The notes under the pieces: model-generated
The model's input: only the letters and a program-made list of their open reading frames with translations
What the model was told of the DNA's origin: nothing
Database searches by the model: none
Assembly: GCA_963588905.1 (NCBI GenBank)
Contig: CAVAJF010000017.1
Location: 1 to 64,000 of the forward strand
DNA from: Butyricicoccus_A sp963588905
GTDB lineage: Bacteria; Bacillota; Clostridia; Oscillospirales; Butyricicoccaceae
Length of the DNA stretch: 64,000 nt
Reading direction: 5' to 3'
Program-made: the position numbers and the translations under genes
In this document: positions 7,668-15,930 of the stretch, piece by piece
How the letters are laid out: the number at the start of each line of letters is the position of its first letter
Position numbering within the stretch: the first letter of the stretch is position 1

Positions 7668-9107
7668 ATGAAACAGATGAAACGGCTGGGCGCAGGTGTG
7701 TTGGCGTCCGTGCTGACGGTTAGCATTCTGCAATCAATGGCGTTTGCTGTGGATGCAGCACTGGAGAAACAGAGAATTGCGGGCTTTACACAGGCGGGAC
7801 AGGAGATTGGAGAGGTATCCTTTTCGCTTGGAGAGGATATAGACCAATTGACCGCGCAAATGCCGCAGACGGTTTCTGTGACAACAGAGGATGGCACACA
7901 ACAGCAGCTTCCGGTCACGTGGACGACACAGGCGGATTACGTCAATACCGATGATTTTTACTACGCCTTTGTGCCGCAGTGGGATACCGATACATATGAT
8001 GTTGCACCGAAGACAGACGTTCCGTATATTCTGGCACAGCGCACGGATATGACGGTGTCTGATACACAGGGCGTTCGCACAAAGAGTGCCAAGGCGTCCG
8101 GCGCGAATGCGACGGAGATTTTTCGGTTTCTGGTCAGCGATATGAGCTATTCTTCCGCGGCAGCCTGCGGTGTGCTCGCCAATATTCAGGCAGAATCTGA
8201 TTTTAATCCGAACTGCTATGGCGATAAAGGCACAAGCTATGGCATTTGCCAGTGGCATAATTCTCGATTCACAGCGCTCAAAAACTGGTGTAAGCAAAAC
8301 GGCTACGATTACACAACCCTGACCGGCCAGTTATATTATCTGAAAAAGGAATTGTCAGCCAACAATGATACCTATTTATATAATGGCAAGACCATCAACA
8401 ATAAGATGCTGACCTATACGGCATCTGTGGACAACGCCTACAATGCAGGCTATTACTGGTGCTATACTTATGAGGTTCCGGCAAACCGCGAGAGCGTGGC
8501 AAAATCGCGCGGCAATGTGGCAAAAAATACCTATTGGCCGGAATTTGGCAGTAAAGCGAGCAATTCTGTCAGCTCCGTGTTCACGGATGTCAGCAGCTCG
8601 GCATGGTATCGCGATGCGGTACAGTTTGTTTATGACAAAAAGCTGATGAATGGCACCAGCAAGACGACATTTGATCCCAACATCGCGTTGACTCGTGCGA
8701 TGATTGCACAGATTCTGTACGCTTATGCGGGAAGCCCATCGGTATCCGGTACTGTTCCTTTTCAGGATGTCCCGGCAAACGCATGGTACTATAACGCGGT
8801 TCGTTGGGCCTATCGGAACGGTGTCATGTCCGGCATGAGCAGCACAACATTTGCGCCGAATGAAGCATTGACGCATGAACAGCTGGCGGTTGTGCTGTAT
8901 AACCACGCAGGCAGACCTGCTGGCGGCAGTATGCCGAATTACGCCGATGTAAAGCAGGTCAGCTCTTGGGCACAGGATGCCGTCAAGTGGGCAAACAGTA
9001 AGGGCCTGCTGGGGTATATTTCGCTCGAAGGGGCAAATGGCTATTATCCCCAGCGGTCAGCACTGCGCAGCGAGACGGCATATCATCTGTATAAATACCT
9101 TGGCTGA
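7668..9107 (+). CDS. secreted SLH-anchored protein with phage-tail-lysozyme-like domain
   Basis: A 479-residue exported protein. Residues 1-24 form a signal peptide (KRLGAGVLASVLTVSILQSMAFA). A linker of ~120 residues follows. At ~140-260 is a phage tail-tip lysozyme-like domain: FRFLVSDMSYSSAAACGVLANIQAESDFNP with the likely catalytic Glu, and YGICQWHNSRF. At ~300-479 are three S-layer-homology repeats (FTDVSSSAWYRDAVQF; FQDVPANAWYYNAVRW; YADVKQVSSWAQDAVKW). It probably cleaves or remodels peptidoglycan while bound to the wall polymer. ATG 7668 follows GGAGAGGAGAT; an upstream in-frame start at 7641 lacks a site. Confidence 0.88.
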   Translation: MKQMKRLGAGVLASVLTVSILQSMAFAVDAALEKQRIAGFTQAGQEIGEVSFSLGEDIDQLTAQMPQTVSVTTEDGTQQQLPVTWTTQADYVNTDDFYYAFVPQWDTDTYDVAPKTDVPYILAQRTDMTVSDTQGVRTKSAKASGANATEIFRFLVSDMSYSSAAACGVLANIQAESDFNPNCYGDKGTSYGICQWHNSRFTALKNWCKQNGYDYTTLTGQLYYLKKELSANNDTYLYNGKTINNKMLTYTASVDNAYNAGYYWCYTYEVPANRESVAKSRGNVAKNTYWPEFGSKASNSVSSVFTDVSSSAWYRDAVQFVYDKKLMNGTSKTTFDPNIALTRAMIAQILYAYAGSPSVSGTVPFQDVPANAWYYNAVRWAYRNGVMSGMSSTTFAPNEALTHEQLAVVLYNHAGRPAGGSMPNYADVKQVSSWAQDAVKWANSKGLLGYISLEGANGYYPQRSALRSETAYHLYKYLG

Positions 9108-9128
9108 CAGCCGGTTGTGTGGTATACT
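9100..9128 (+). promoter_or_regulatory. promoter of the pyrophosphatase-like gene
   Basis: TTGGCT at 9100-9105, 17-base spacer and TATACT at 9123-9128. It starts inside the last codons of the SLH gene. Confidence 0.55.
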
Positions 9129-9169
9129 AATTGTAGATGTACATGCTACCGTGGAATGGAGGGATTTGT

Positions 9170-9727
9170 ATGAATATTTGGCATGATATGCATCCGGATC
9201 TGATCCGAAAGGAAGAATATACCGTTTTCACGGCAAACAGCATGGGTTCTACGGCTGTATTGGCGTTTGAGGGCAGCACAGGCCTGCTGCAATTGGAGCA
9301 CTTGAGTGATCCGTATGTTGCGGCACCGAATAACACAGGCTATCTGCCACGTACCTATACAGAAAATGGTATGCCGATTGAAACCGTGATTTTGTGTTCA
9401 CGCCCGCTGCCGCCGATGACATTGGTGCGCTGCCGTCCGGTTGGACTGATTACCATCCATTTGGACGGAGACGAACAGCGAAAGATGCTGCTGTCTGCCG
9501 CCTGTGCCGATGAGTTTTGGAGTGCCTGCCTGACAGTAGAAGAAATTCCGACAGCAGACCGAAAAGCCCTGGTGCGGTATTTGCGCTACGACCAGCAGGT
9601 TGTTGGCAAACCGGCATCCTCTGTGGAATTTGACAATTTGGATGCAGCGGAGGCATATATTGAACAGTGCCAGCAGGAATATCTGATGCGATACTGCGGG
9701 GCAGTCAAATTAGAAGACAATGACTGA
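9170..9727 (+). CDS. family I inorganic pyrophosphatase homologue lacking catalytic residues
   Basis: 185 residues. The opening MNIWHDMHPDLI and the block GYLPRTYTENGMPIETVILCSRPLPPMTLVRCRPVG align by eye with soluble family I pyrophosphatases (GFIPRTY...GDPLDVLVL...MTLVRCYPIG). The metal-binding D-x-D-P-x-D motif reads N-G-M-P-I-E, the substrate-binding region near residue 20-30 lacks the expected Glu, Lys and Tyr, and NYG is NTG. The fold is probably kept but normal hydrolysis is unlikely. It has its own promoter and terminator. A non-catalytic or re-purposed role is inference. Confidence 0.7.
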   Translation: MNIWHDMHPDLIRKEEYTVFTANSMGSTAVLAFEGSTGLLQLEHLSDPYVAAPNNTGYLPRTYTENGMPIETVILCSRPLPPMTLVRCRPVGLITIHLDGDEQRKMLLSAACADEFWSACLTVEEIPTADRKALVRYLRYDQQVVGKPASSVEFDNLDAAEAYIEQCQQEYLMRYCGAVKLEDND

Positions 9728-9731
9728 TATA

Positions 9732-9763
9732 AGCCGGAGAGAGCGATCTCTCCGGCTTTTTGT
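9732..9763. terminator. intrinsic terminator
   Basis: AGCCGGAGAGA / TCTCTCCGGCT stem followed by TTTTT. The convergent gene on the other strand ends at the same place. Confidence 0.85.
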
Positions 9764-10083
9764 CAGCTGTCGAAGTCTTCCAAAAAGGATGTCAGATCCT
9801 CCTCGGAATACAAGGGAAAGCCGCGTTTCATCAGGGCCTGGTCATATTCGCGCAGAGACGATAGGCGAATGTCCGTTACCGTGATGGCAGTGTCTGAGCC
9901 ATACGGATAGATGGCAAGCGTGCCATTTTTTTGTGCGCGGACGAGATACAGCGGCGCATCTTCCTGCTGCTGTGCGGAAATAGCATTGGATGTGCCGGAG
10001 TTGGACGTTTTGACGATCTGCCACAGCAGCAGCCCCAATAAGACTGCACAGGTGACGGACAATACGGCGATTGTTTTTTTCAT
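9763..10083 (-). CDS. membrane-anchored protein with BofC C-terminal-like domain
   Basis: A 106-residue protein with one N-terminal transmembrane or signal segment (residues 4-24, IAVLSVTCAVLLGLLLWQIV). A small extracytoplasmic domain follows: YLVRAQKNGTLAIYPYGSDT, ITVTDIRLSSLREYDQALMKRGFPLYSEEDLTSFLEDFDS. The strand pattern and the closing acidic helix resemble the BofC C-terminal domain found in spore-forming Firmicutes. Whether it acts in sporulation signalling cannot be told. It is convergent to the pyrophosphatase-like gene. Confidence 0.65.
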   Translation of the reverse strand: MKKTIAVLSVTCAVLLGLLLWQIVKTSNSGTSNAISAQQQEDAPLYLVRAQKNGTLAIYPYGSDTAITVTDIRLSSLREYDQALMKRGFPLYSEEDLTSFLEDFDS

Positions 10084-10224
10084 AAGCGTGTTCCCACCTA
10101 TCCTTTTTCTGAAAAAGCAGAAGAATTCACCAAAAATCTTGTTTCATTTCTCACAGTTTTTCCGAAAATTTAAGGAATATACTGGCAGAATGGAACTTTG
10201 GGTAGATTTTTAGGTAAATTGTGG

Positions 10225-10230
10225 TATAAT
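10225..10230 (+). promoter_or_regulatory. extended -10 element upstream of PBP1A
   Basis: TGGTATAAT (TG motif one base before TATAAT at 10225-10230), about 52 bases upstream of the TTG start. No good -35 is spaced at 17. Confidence 0.5.
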
Positions 10231-10281
10231 ATGAACAACTATGTTTCAAATAGCCGTGAACGAAAACAGGAGGAAATCAAC

Positions 10282-12741
10282 TTGGCAAACAAACGCAGGA
10301 AAAAAAGCAAGGCTGGCAAGATCGGCTTTGTTCTACTGACGTTGTTTTTGATCGGCATGACAACAGCGGCGATGTGCTTGGGGGCATTCGTCCTGTATTT
10401 GAATCTTGTCATCAAGCCAGAGGCAGATTTGGATGTAAACGGTCTGTCGATGAAGTTCAACAGCGTTATTTATTACAACGATGAAGATGGCCAGCAGCAA
10501 ACCCTGCAAAAGCTCGCCAGTGAAGAAAATCGTGAATGGGTAAGTAAAGACAACATTCCGGACTACCTTTCCGAAGCATTTGTGTCCATTGAAGACCAGC
10601 GCTTCTATGACCACAAGGGCGTAGACTGGAAGCGAACTTTCGGTGCAGCGGTGCATTGGATTTTGCCGGGCGGCAACAGCTACGGCGGCTCGACGATTAC
10701 CCAGCAGCTGGTCAAGAACATGACCGAGGATAATGACTATTCTGTTAAGCGCAAGGTCACAGAGATCATGCGTGCGCTGACGCTGGAAAAAAAGGTCAAC
10801 GATAAAGACACCATTCTTGAGCTGTACATGAATATCATTTACTTTGGCAAGAATGCCTATGGTGTACAGACCGCATCCAAGACCTACTTCAATAAACCGG
10901 TAGATCAGCTGGATCTGGCGGAGTGTGCCCTGATTGCCGGTCTGACGCAGAATCCAGCAGCGTACAATCCGTTTAAGTATCCGGACGCCGCCAAGGAACG
11001 CCAGAAGGCTGTTCTGTACAAGATGTATGAACAGGGCTATATTTCCAAGAGCGAATACAATCAGGCAGTCAATGAACCGCTGAATTATCAGGAAAATACG
11101 TCGGGTCAGCAGCAGAAAAAGGCGTATTCGTATTTTACCGACATGGTTATCACCGATGTCATCAACGATTTAGAGAGCCAGCTCGGATATTCCGAGACCT
11201 ATGCGCGCTCTCTTGTGACAAGCGGTGGATTGTCTATCTACGCTACCGTAGATAAGGATGTACAGGATACCATGGAGAGCGTCTTTGAGGACAGCAGCAA
11301 TTTTCCAAGCATCTCAGAGGACGGTTCCAAACCGCAGGCGGCTATGATGGTTGTCGATCCGCAGACCGGACACATTCTCGGTGTCGTCGGCGGACGCGGC
11401 GAAAAGACCGAAAGCTTGGTGCTCAACCGCGCAACGCAGTCCAAGCGTTCGCCGGGTTCCTCGCTCAAACCGCTGGCAACATATGCACCGGCGCTGGATC
11501 AGGGACTCATTACACCGTATTCGGTGCTGACCGATATGCCGCTGTTTAACAATGACGGCAAGGCATGGCCGCGCAATGAAAACCGCACCTACGCAGGCCA
11601 AACGACGGTAATGCAGGCGGTTGCCGATTCGACCAATACGATTGCTGTCGGCGTCATGGACAAACTGACACCGCAGTCTGCATATAATTTCCTGACGGAG
11701 AAGCTCGGCTTTAAGTCGCTGAGCAAGAGTGATATTGACTATGCGCCGATGGCGCTGGGCGGTCTGACCGACGGTGTGACGGTGCGTGAGATGGCACAGG
11801 GCTATACCGCGCTGGCCAATTACGGTGAATATTCGACCGCTGTCAGCTACACCAAGGTAGTGGACGCAAACGGCGAGACAATTCTCTCCAATGAAGACAA
11901 TAAGCCGACGCAGGTATTTGAAAATCCAGAATCTACGCCGTACTATGTCAACGATCTGTTGACCAACGCGGTGGAAAATGGTACAGGCAAGCTCGCGGCA
12001 ATCAGTGGCATGGATGTAGCTGGTAAGACGGGTACGACGACTGACAATAAAGACCGTTGGTTCGCCGGTTACACGCCATACTATGTCGGTGTATGCTGGT
12101 TTGGTTACGATGAAGGCTATGGTCTGCCGTCGCTGCAGCCGAATCCGGCGGTTGCGCTGTGGGCAGATGTCATGGACGAGCTGCACGAAAACAAGGAAAG
12201 CAAACGCTTTAATCAGCCGAATGAAGATGACTTTGTTGAGGCAGAATATTGTCTGGACAGCGGTATGGCACCGAGCAAGGCCTGCTATGCTGATGTGCGC
12301 GGCAGCCGTGTGGCGACCGGCAAGTTCTATAAGGACGATGTGCCGACAGAGGAATGCACGATGCATAAATGGCGCACGCGCAGCCAGTCTTTGCTGGATT
12401 TGACACGTAAATTCCCGGTTAGCGTCACGGTAACCGATGAATACTACTGCTTCAGCGGAGACAATGAAGCAGTTGGCGAAGGACAGCGTGTTTCGAGTCC
12501 GAATGGACACTATTCCTTCCAGAGAACCAGCTCGTCCAGCAGTTCGAGCAGCTCCGGCAGCTCAAGCTACCGCAGACGCCGCCGCACGACGTCGGGGACG
12601 ACCACGCGCGGGAACACCGACTCTGACACCAGCACGGATACAGAGACAGATAACGAATCGGGAATCTCCACGGAGTCCACAGAAACAGCGGAAAATGTTC
12701 GCAGACAGATTCAGGACTGGTGGGAAGATCAGGCTGGATAA
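10282..12741 (+). CDS. ponA: class A penicillin-binding protein 1A (bifunctional transglycosylase/transpeptidase)
   Basis: An 819-residue cell-wall synthase. A basic cytoplasmic tail precedes one membrane helix (~14-42). The GT51 glycosyltransferase motif EDQRFYDHKG is at ~104-113, followed by GGSTITQQLVKN. The transpeptidase has the serine motif SPGSSLKP, the second motif STN and the third GKTGTT. The tail from ~760 is low complexity, rich in Ser, Thr and Arg. The start is read as TTG 10282 because a perfect AGGAGG (10268-10273) lies 8 bases upstream; the in-frame TTG at 10198 has none and precedes the promoter. It polymerises and cross-links peptidoglycan at the outer membrane face. Confidence 0.95.
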   Translation: MANKRRKKSKAGKIGFVLLTLFLIGMTTAAMCLGAFVLYLNLVIKPEADLDVNGLSMKFNSVIYYNDEDGQQQTLQKLASEENREWVSKDNIPDYLSEAFVSIEDQRFYDHKGVDWKRTFGAAVHWILPGGNSYGGSTITQQLVKNMTEDNDYSVKRKVTEIMRALTLEKKVNDKDTILELYMNIIYFGKNAYGVQTASKTYFNKPVDQLDLAECALIAGLTQNPAAYNPFKYPDAAKERQKAVLYKMYEQGYISKSEYNQAVNEPLNYQENTSGQQQKKAYSYFTDMVITDVINDLESQLGYSETYARSLVTSGGLSIYATVDKDVQDTMESVFEDSSNFPSISEDGSKPQAAMMVVDPQTGHILGVVGGRGEKTESLVLNRATQSKRSPGSSLKPLATYAPALDQGLITPYSVLTDMPLFNNDGKAWPRNENRTYAGQTTVMQAVADSTNTIAVGVMDKLTPQSAYNFLTEKLGFKSLSKSDIDYAPMALGGLTDGVTVREMAQGYTALANYGEYSTAVSYTKVVDANGETILSNEDNKPTQVFENPESTPYYVNDLLTNAVENGTGKLAAISGMDVAGKTGTTTDNKDRWFAGYTPYYVGVCWFGYDEGYGLPSLQPNPAVALWADVMDELHENKESKRFNQPNEDDFVEAEYCLDSGMAPSKACYADVRGSRVATGKFYKDDVPTEECTMHKWRTRSQSLLDLTRKFPVSVTVTDEYYCFSGDNEAVGEGQRVSSPNGHYSFQRTSSSSSSSSSGSSSYRRRRRTTSGTTTRGNTDSDTSTDTETDNESGISTESTETAENVRRQIQDWWEDQAG

Positions 12742-12772
12742 AAAAGATTCGTCCGATTACACAATAAATGCA

Positions 12773-12801
12773 TTGCATTGAGACGAAGAATATAGTATAA
12801 T
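12773..12801 (+). promoter_or_regulatory. promoter of the SRP RNA gene
   Basis: TTGCAT at 12773-12778, 17-base spacer and TATAAT at 12796-12801, placing the transcript start near 12808. Confidence 0.75.
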
Positions 12802-12807
12802 AATTTT

Positions 12808-13125
12808 GCATTGGGAAAACGATGTTCCGCATGGCTGCGCTAGCCGGGACGGTAGCGGTGTCCTGTACCTGCAATCCGCTATAGCAGGGGTGAATGCCTC
12901 CTTCGCGGGCTGTGTGTGTATTGTTTGACCTGTGCTGGAGGATGATGAAGATTCGGTCCTTCGCAACAGTGGACTGTGAACCATGTCAGGCGGGGAACCG
13001 AGCAGCATTAAGCAGAACCCATTGTGTGCCGCAGGAATGCCGAGTCCGAGTCCGAAAGCGCGGGTACCAGATATTTCGTATGGTTCAACGGGAGGGCGCG
13101 GTCATGCGGAGCATCGTTCCATGCA
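12808..13125 (+). ncRNA. ffs: signal recognition particle RNA, large Gram-positive type
   Basis: The conserved domain IV core is present: CCATGTCAGGCGGGGAACCG, then AGCAGCATTAAGCAGAACC and TGTGCCGCAGG around 12980-13040. The 5' part has the Alu-domain-like GACGGTAGCGGTGTCCTGTA and GCAATCCGCTATAGC. The ends pair: 12818-12833 (AACGATGTTCCGCATG) is complementary to 13103-13118 with one G-U, the 5'/3' helix of the ~270-300-nt Firmicutes form. The RNA scaffolds Ffh for co-translational membrane targeting. Apparent open frames here are not genes. Exact ends are estimates. Confidence 0.9.
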
Positions 13126-13140
13126 AGATGGAAGGAACTA

Positions 13141-13168
13141 AAACGGGCAATTTCGATTGCCCGTTTTT
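13141..13168 (+). terminator. terminator of the SRP RNA
   Basis: AAACGGGCAAT / ATTGCCCGTTT stem with a TTTTT tail, directly before dnaX. Confidence 0.85.
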
Positions 13169-13189
13169 CCAACTTTGGGAGGGAATTGC

Positions 13190-14815
13190 ATGTATCAGGC
13201 CTTGTACCGCAAATGGCGGCCGACGAAATTCGCTGATGTAGTCGGACAGCGGCATATCACAGATACGCTTCGTGCCCAGCTGGAAAGCGGACGCCTGTCC
13301 CATGCCTACCTGTTCACCGGAACGCGCGGCACCGGCAAGACGACCTGTGCGAAAATTTTGGCGCGGGCGGTCAACTGCACCAATTTGCAGGCGGGTGACC
13401 CGTGTGGTGAGTGTCCGTCGTGCCGCGGCATCATGGACGGCAGCATTTTGGATGTCGTTGAAATTGACGCAGCATCGAATAATGGCGTGGATAACATCCG
13501 TGACATTCGCGATGAAGTGCGGTACACACCGGCATCTGTCAAAAAGCGCGTGTACATTATCGATGAGGTACATATGCTGTCACAGGGTGCATTCAATGCG
13601 CTTCTCAAGACGTTGGAGGAACCGCCGGAGCACGTGCTGTTCATTCTCGCCACCACAGAAATCAATAAGGTACCGGCAACGATTTTGTCTCGCTGCCAGC
13701 GGTTTGATTTTCGCCGCATTGCGCCGCATGATATTGCCGTTCGCTTAAAAGAAATCGCGGAGGAAGAACAGATTCCTCTGACGGACAGCGGCGCACGGAT
13801 GATTGCGCGCTTGGCGGATGGCGCCCTGCGTGATGCGCTGTCCATTCTCGACCGCGCCGCAGCGGGCAGCAGCGAACCGATTGATGAGGAACGAGTGGCT
13901 GCCGGTGTCGGTATTCTCGCAGGAGATACCGCTGTAGAGCTGATGCGGCATATTTTGTCCGGTGATTTGACCGCGGCTATGGGACAGCTTGGAGAGAGCT
14001 ATACCGCGGGCAGAGAACTGGGAGCTGTGCTTGACCAGCTGCTCGGACTCATTCGAGATATGTTGCTCGTCAAGACGAGCAAAAGCGATATTTCCGCCCT
14101 GCTGTCTCCGGCCTATTCGTATCAGACCGTACAAGAACTATGCCAGCAGGTACCGGCTTCTCGTTTGCTTGCGTACACGAAGATTTTGCAGGAATCGCTG
14201 CTGCACATTCCTCATGCGGCAAACCGCCGAATAGAGGCGGAGCTGTGCGTGGTTCGGCTGTGTGAGCTGACGGCGGAAGACTATGATACGCTGAGCGGCA
14301 GAGTGGATGCGCTGGAAGAAAAGCTGGCGCATGGCATGGTAGCTGTAGCCCCTGCACCGCGGCAGGCGGTACCGGAGGACGGATTTCCATCCGATGCGGA
14401 TGCTCCACCACCCGGAGACGATGACATGCCGCCCATGATGGGAGATCCGACAGTGCAGAAAAAGGCAGCGCCGCCCAAGAAATTGGAAAGCAGCCCGGAG
14501 TGGGATGCCATCACAAAGGCGACACAAGGCAACCTGCCGATGAGCAAATTTGCACAGCTGACCATGACAAAGGGCATTATCTCCGGCAAAGAGCTGTATG
14601 TGCTGTGTGATGATCCGTTTACCTGCGAGCTGTGCAATGAGAACGCAGTCAAACAGGCACTGACGCAGGCGGCGCAGCAGGTGACAGGACGAACTCTGCG
14701 GGTAAAAGTATTGGAAGAGAACAGCATCGGCACGCTTTCTACAAAGGCGAACCCTGTGGATGAAATCATTCGCAAAGCCGGTGAACTGAATATAGATGTT
14801 GAGATCAACGATTGA
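13190..14815 (+). CDS. dnaX: DNA polymerase III subunits gamma/tau
   Basis: A 541-residue clamp-loader ATPase. It starts MYQALYRKWRP, the usual DnaX N-terminus. The Walker A GTRGTGKTT is at ~44-52, zinc-binding cysteines in DPCGECPSCRG at ~74-85, Walker B IIDEVHML and the sensor region LATTEINKVPATILSRCQRF. A Pro-rich linker (~400-440) leads to a C-terminal tau-like domain. ATG 13190 follows GGGAGGG; an upstream in-frame start at 13157 lies in the SRP terminator. SRP RNA-dnaX-ebfC-recR is a conserved Firmicutes arrangement. Confidence 0.97.
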   Translation: MYQALYRKWRPTKFADVVGQRHITDTLRAQLESGRLSHAYLFTGTRGTGKTTCAKILARAVNCTNLQAGDPCGECPSCRGIMDGSILDVVEIDAASNNGVDNIRDIRDEVRYTPASVKKRVYIIDEVHMLSQGAFNALLKTLEEPPEHVLFILATTEINKVPATILSRCQRFDFRRIAPHDIAVRLKEIAEEEQIPLTDSGARMIARLADGALRDALSILDRAAAGSSEPIDEERVAAGVGILAGDTAVELMRHILSGDLTAAMGQLGESYTAGRELGAVLDQLLGLIRDMLLVKTSKSDISALLSPAYSYQTVQELCQQVPASRLLAYTKILQESLLHIPHAANRRIEAELCVVRLCELTAEDYDTLSGRVDALEEKLAHGMVAVAPAPRQAVPEDGFPSDADAPPPGDDDMPPMMGDPTVQKKAAPPKKLESSPEWDAITKATQGNLPMSKFAQLTMTKGIISGKELYVLCDDPFTCELCNENAVKQALTQAAQQVTGRTLRVKVLEENSIGTLSTKANPVDEIIRKAGELNIDVEIND

Positions 14816-14832
14816 AAATAGGAGGAATCACA

Positions 14833-15192
14833 ATGGCTAGAAAGTTTAATGGATATGGCAGAGGCGGCACCGGTATGGGCGGCGGCATGAACATGAGCGC
14901 CATGATTAAAAAGGCGCAGAAGATGCAGGAAGAGATGGTCAAGGCACAGGAAGAGCTGGGCAACAAGGAATACACCGCAACCGCAGGCGGCGGTGCGGTT
15001 ACCGCAGTGGTCAAGGGCTCGAACAACTTGATTAGCCTCAAGCTGGACCCGGAAGCAGTAGATCCGGATGATGTAGAAATGCTTCAGGACCTCATCGTCA
15101 CCGCGGTCAATCAGGCACTCAAGCAGGCAGACGAGGAGAGTGCAGCCATCATGAAGCAGGCAACCGGCGGCGGAATGCCGGGACTGTTTTAA
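14833..15192 (+). CDS. ebfC: YbaB/EbfC nucleoid-associated protein
   Basis: A 119-residue DNA-binding dimer. A Gly/Met-rich N-terminal extension (FNGYGRGGTGMGGGMNMSAM) leads to the family core KKAQKMQEEMVKAQEELGNKEY, then AVVKGSNNLISLKLDPEAVDP and the LQDLIVTAVNQALKQAD helix. ATG 14833 lies 6 bases after AGGAGG. It sits between dnaX and recR, 7 bases before recR, the classical operon in which EbfC is co-expressed with repair functions. Confidence 0.95.
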   Translation: MARKFNGYGRGGTGMGGGMNMSAMIKKAQKMQEEMVKAQEELGNKEYTATAGGGAVTAVVKGSNNLISLKLDPEAVDPDDVEMLQDLIVTAVNQALKQADEESAAIMKQATGGGMPGLF

Positions 15193-15198
15193 TCGTCC

Positions 15199-15801
15199 AT
15201 GAATTATTTTGCACCATCAGTCGAGACGCTGATTGATGAATTTGCCAAGCTGCCCGGCATCGGGCGCAAGACCGCACAGCGATTGGCGTTTCATATTTTG
15301 AATTTGCCGAAAGAGGATGCGGATAAGCTCGCGCAGGCGATTACAGCGGCAAAGAGCACGATTCATCTGTGTCCGAAGTGTCAAAACCTGACAGATGAGG
15401 AGCTGTGTCCGATTTGCGCCGATCCGGCGCGGGATCACAAGACGATTTGCGTTGTGGCGGATCCGAAGGATGTGCTGGCGTTTGAAAAAACGCGCGAATA
15501 TCAGGGCTTGTATCATGTCCTGCACGGCACAATTTCTCCGCTCAATCATGTCGGACCGGACGATTTGAGCATCCGTGAGCTGCTGCATCGTGTGGCAGAG
15601 GATGACATCGAAGAGGTCATTTTGGCGACCAATCCGGACACGGAGGGCGAAGCGACAGCGATGTATTTGGCGCGGCTGCTCAAGCCGTTTCACATTCGCG
15701 TCAGCCGCCTTGCCTATGGTATTCCGGTCGGTGGACAGCTGGAGTATATCGACGAAGTGACGCTTATGCGCGCACTGGACGGCAGACAAAACATCGAATA
15801 A
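15199..15801 (+). CDS. recR: recombination protein RecR
   Basis: A 200-residue protein of full family length. The N-terminal helix-hairpin-helix is LPGIGRKTAQRLAFHIL, the four-cysteine zinc site is CPKCQNLTDEELCPIC (residues ~55-70), and the Toprim domain carries ATNPDTEGEATAMYLARLL. The end, GGQLEYIDEVTLMRALDGR, is canonical. It acts with RecF/RecO in RecFOR recombinational repair. Last gene of the dnaX operon, followed by a terminator. Confidence 0.97.
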   Translation: MNYFAPSVETLIDEFAKLPGIGRKTAQRLAFHILNLPKEDADKLAQAITAAKSTIHLCPKCQNLTDEELCPICADPARDHKTICVVADPKDVLAFEKTREYQGLYHVLHGTISPLNHVGPDDLSIRELLHRVAEDDIEEVILATNPDTEGEATAMYLARLLKPFHIRVSRLAYGIPVGGQLEYIDEVTLMRALDGRQNIE

Positions 15802-15803
15802 TC

Positions 15804-15838
15804 AAAAAGGCGAGCTGTTCATCAGTTCGCCTTTTTTG
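15804..15838 (+). terminator. terminator of the dnaX-ebfC-recR operon
   Basis: AAAAAGGCGA...TCGCCTTTTTT hairpin starting 3 bases after the recR stop. Confidence 0.88.
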
Positions 15839-15930
15839 TCCAAGAATCTGACGAGATTATAGTAGGCAGATATTCCCATCTCGTGTTATAATTCCTAATA
15901 TATCATGTAAAGCAAAGAAAGGAAGAAGAT

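Noticed and set aside
7668..9107. Part of a prophage, because of the phage-tail-lysozyme-like domain
   Set aside because: The protein has a signal peptide and S-layer anchors and no phage genes surround it; it is a chromosomal surface enzyme.
12894..13241. Open frames of 70-140 codons on both strands between PBP1A and dnaX
   Set aside because: They overlap the SRP RNA, whose conserved core and end-pairing explain the sequence; none has a ribosome binding site.
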